Source: Pseudomonas syringae (GTDB lineage: Bacteria; Pseudomonadota; Gammaproteobacteria; Pseudomonadales; Pseudomonadaceae). From it: a stretch of DNA of 64,000 nt. Made by a program: the position numbers and the translations under genes. Below the pieces are notes generated by a model. It did not search any database, had not been told where the DNA came from, and saw only the letters and a program-made list of their open reading frames with translations. Shown here in pieces: positions 62,397 to 64,000 of this stretch (positions are counted from its first letter, which is position 1; each line of letters opens with the position of its first letter). Location: assembly GCF_021605415.1 (NCBI RefSeq), contig NZ_WKEQ01000015.1, positions 1 through 64,000 on the forward strand, given 5' to 3'.

Positions 62397-63101
62397 TCAA
62401 CTGCCGAGGTTGTCATCCGGAATGTTCAGTTCGATGCCCATCCGCTGGCCCTCGCGCAGAATGTGCCGACGCATTTCGGCGCTGGCCTGGGCACTGTTTT
62501 TGCTGCGAATGGCGCGGACGACGGCTTCGTTTTCTTCCAGACGCTCGGCCAGATGTTCCGGCGAATTGCGCAGCACCTCGGCGCTCTGCTTGAGGGCGTT
62601 GCTGGTTTGCTGAACGACGCTTTGGAAGATCGGGTTCGAAGTCAGGGTGAAGAGTTCTTCGTGGAACGCAATGTAGGCGCTGACCCCGGCTTCGCTGTCG
62701 CCGGCGTCGAGCGCTTCGCGCATGTCCATCAATGTCAGGCGTAACTGGCCGACTTCCTTGCTGCTGATCGACTGCGCGACAAGACCGACGATGAACGGTT
62801 CGAGGGTGTAGCGCAGTTGCAAGACGTCTTCGAGGCTGGCACCGGCGACTGCGCTGTCGTGGCTTTGGCTGTCGCTGAGTTGGGCGTCGAGGACGACCAC
62901 GCCTTTGCCCGGCATCGAGCGCACCAGGCCGAGGGTTTCCAGGACAATCACCGCTTCACGCAGGCTCGGGCGGCTGATGCCCAATTGCTCGGCGAGTTCG
63001 CGCTGGCCCGGCAGCATGTCGCCGGAACGCCATTGACCCCGGGCCAGTGCGGCGCGGAGTTTTTCTACGACTGAGTTGACGACGGTTGAGGTGGTAATCA
63101 C
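62397..63101 (-). CDS. GntR-family regulator with FCD domain (copy 2)
   Basis: 234 aa. Canonical FadR/PdhR-type HTH (SGDMLPGQRELAEQLGISRPSLREAVIVLETLGLV) and an FCD domain with the SxxxR...FH...N pattern (IAFHEELFTLTSNPIF). GTG start with GGAG upstream. Sits downstream of a dctA-like transporter on the same strand and may control it. Effector is probably a small carboxylate. Confidence 0.83.
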   Translation of the reverse strand: MITTSTVVNSVVEKLRAALARGQWRSGDMLPGQRELAEQLGISRPSLREAVIVLETLGLVRSMPGKGVVVLDAQLSDSQSHDSAVAGASLEDVLQLRYTLEPFIVGLVAQSISSKEVGQLRLTLMDMREALDAGDSEAGVSAYIAFHEELFTLTSNPIFQSVVQQTSNALKQSAEVLRNSPEHLAERLEENEAVVRAIRSKNSAQASAEMRRHILREGQRMGIELNIPDDNLGS

Positions 63102-63147
63102 GTGTTGGCTCCATGAACCTCCAGAAACACCGCAAGTCAGATCAAAA

Positions 63148-63174
63148 GATCGCAGCTTGCGGCAGCTTCTACAG
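63148..63174. repeat. Half REP-like element (GATCGCAGCTTGCGGCAGCTTC)
   Basis: Matches the right arm of the 35694-35770 element; between the dctA-like stop and the GntR gene. Confidence 0.6.
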
Positions 63175-63182
63175 GGTTGAAA

Positions 63183-64000
63183 TCAGAATTCCTGCTGGTG
63201 TGCGGGAATCACTGGTTTACGCGGCTGAAAGGTGTAGCCCTGCTGGCCGCTGAGTACTTTGTTTGCTCGTTGCACGTCGATGTCTTTTTCCCAGCGGGCG
63301 ATGGCCACGGTGGCGACGCAGTTGCCGATCAGGTTGGTCAGCGCCCGGCCGATGCCCATGAACCAGTCCACCGCCAGTACAAGCACCAGACCAACCACCG
63401 GAATCGCCGGGATCGCGGTCAATGTCGCAGCAAGAATCACCAGTGCCGAACCGGGGATACCATGGGCGCCTTTGGAAGTAATCAGCGACACCAAAAGAAT
63501 CGTCAGCAAATCGGTCATGGCCAGCGGCGTACCGGTGGCGTTGGCGATGAACACGATGGCCAGGGTCAGGTAGATCGAAAAACCGTCGAGGTTGAACGAG
63601 TAGCCCGTAGGAATGACCAGCCCGACGGTCGAGCTGCCGATGCCCAGGTGTTCGAGTTTGCGCATGATCTGTGGCAACACGGCGTCGGACGAAGCCGTAC
63701 CCATGACGATCAGCAATTCTTCACGCAGGTACTTGAGCAGCGGCCACATGCGCAGGCCCGATACGCGCATGACCAGACCCAGAATCAACCCGACGAACGC
63801 TATGCAGGTCAGGTAAAACAGGCCGACCAGACTGCCCAGGTGTTGCAGCGAATCGAGGCCGTATTTGCTGGTGGTGAAGGCAATGGCGCCAAACACGCCA
63901 ATCGGCGCCAGACGCACGATCATGCCCATGATCCGGAAGATCACATGGCTCAGTTCGTTGATCAGTCGCGAGATGCCCGAAGCGGCTTCGCCGACCAGAT
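63183..64000 (-). CDS. dctA: C4-dicarboxylate transporter DctA-like (5' end outside window)
   Basis: The final 272 codons of a DAACS/GltP-family sodium or proton symporter. Signatures: VLPQIMRKLEHLG after GTASSDA, VGLVIPTGYSFNLDGFSIYLT, LLVSLITSKGAHGIPGSALVILAATL and ALTNLIGNCVATVAIARWEKD, all typical of DctA. Frame stays open to the window edge, so the N-terminus is missing. It imports succinate, fumarate or malate in characterised relatives; the canonical TSSSE serine motif is altered to TASSD, which may shift specificity. Confidence 0.88.
   Translation of the reverse strand, partial: LVGEAASGISRLINELSHVIFRIMGMIVRLAPIGVFGAIAFTTSKYGLDSLQHLGSLVGLFYLTCIAFVGLILGLVMRVSGLRMWPLLKYLREELLIVMGTASSDAVLPQIMRKLEHLGIGSSTVGLVIPTGYSFNLDGFSIYLTLAIVFIANATGTPLAMTDLLTILLVSLITSKGAHGIPGSALVILAATLTAIPAIPVVGLVLVLAVDWFMGIGRALTNLIGNCVATVAIARWEKDIDVQRANKVLSGQQGYTFQPRKPVIPAHQQEF

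Noticed and set aside
1..64000. CRISPR array, tRNA, rRNA, prophage or insertion sequence
   Set aside because: No regularly spaced direct repeats, no cloverleaf or transposase/integrase patterns noticed; dispersed palindromes are REP-like elements.

Overview
The window comes from a GC-rich fluorescent pseudomonad, most likely of the Pseudomonas fluorescens group. I infer this from gene order: ladS / acyl-CoA dehydrogenase / amn / rluE through to hrpB and rhlE, cioAB-rlmG-LuxR-fpr-mscL-katB-ankB-radA-mapZ and cstA-ybdD-yjiA all follow arrangements I know from P. aeruginosa and P. putida. Typical Pseudomonas REP-like palindromes (TGTGGGAGCnnGC...GCTCCCACA and relatives) lie between many genes. 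I saw no tRNA, rRNA, insertion sequence, prophage or CRISPR array.

Layout. 1-24 kb is conserved core: LadS hybrid kinase, AidB-like dehydrogenase, AMP nucleosidase, RluE, an Lrp-type regulator, a structured orphan RNA/leader locus (7.7-8.0 kb), a CDF metal exporter, HrpB, an EEP-family enzyme, a NYN protein, an exonuclease, a DMT exporter, an RhlE-type helicase, a flavoprotein, an HDAC-like deacetylase facing a GNAT acetyltransferase, TesB and a HAD phosphatase. 24-27 kb holds a secreted hydrolase and tandem YpfJ-type metallopeptidases.

27-41 kb is an accessory catabolic island. An aldo/keto reductase and a KstD-like flavoprotein stand divergent from an IclR regulator; a Gfo/Idh/MocA oxidoreductase, a TIM-barrel isomerase and a DMT permease follow. 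Then come an MFS transporter, the 3-dehydroshikimate dehydratase QuiC, a TetR regulator, and an aroQ-aroE operon with a LysR neighbour. Two matching IclR-like operators (TAGAA-N5-TTCCA) appear to tie the first two operons together. A PcaR-type box (GTTCGATAATCGCAC) and a relative tie quiC/MFS to aroQ-aroE. The second half should convert shikimate-type compounds to protocatechuate; the substrate of the first half is unknown. This island is the best candidate for undescribed biology.

41-64 kb: a DUF4160/DUF2442 pair, a purine permease with trmA, a DUF4879-like secreted protein, a DJ-1 relative lacking its cysteine, an MFS exporter, cyanide-insensitive oxidase cioAB with an ANR box and a DUF2474 small subunit, rlmG, a PpoR-like LuxR solo divergent from fpr, mscL, periplasmic katB-ankB, radA, mapZ, cstA-ybdD-yjiA, two FCD-type GntR regulators and a dctA-like transporter cut by the window end.
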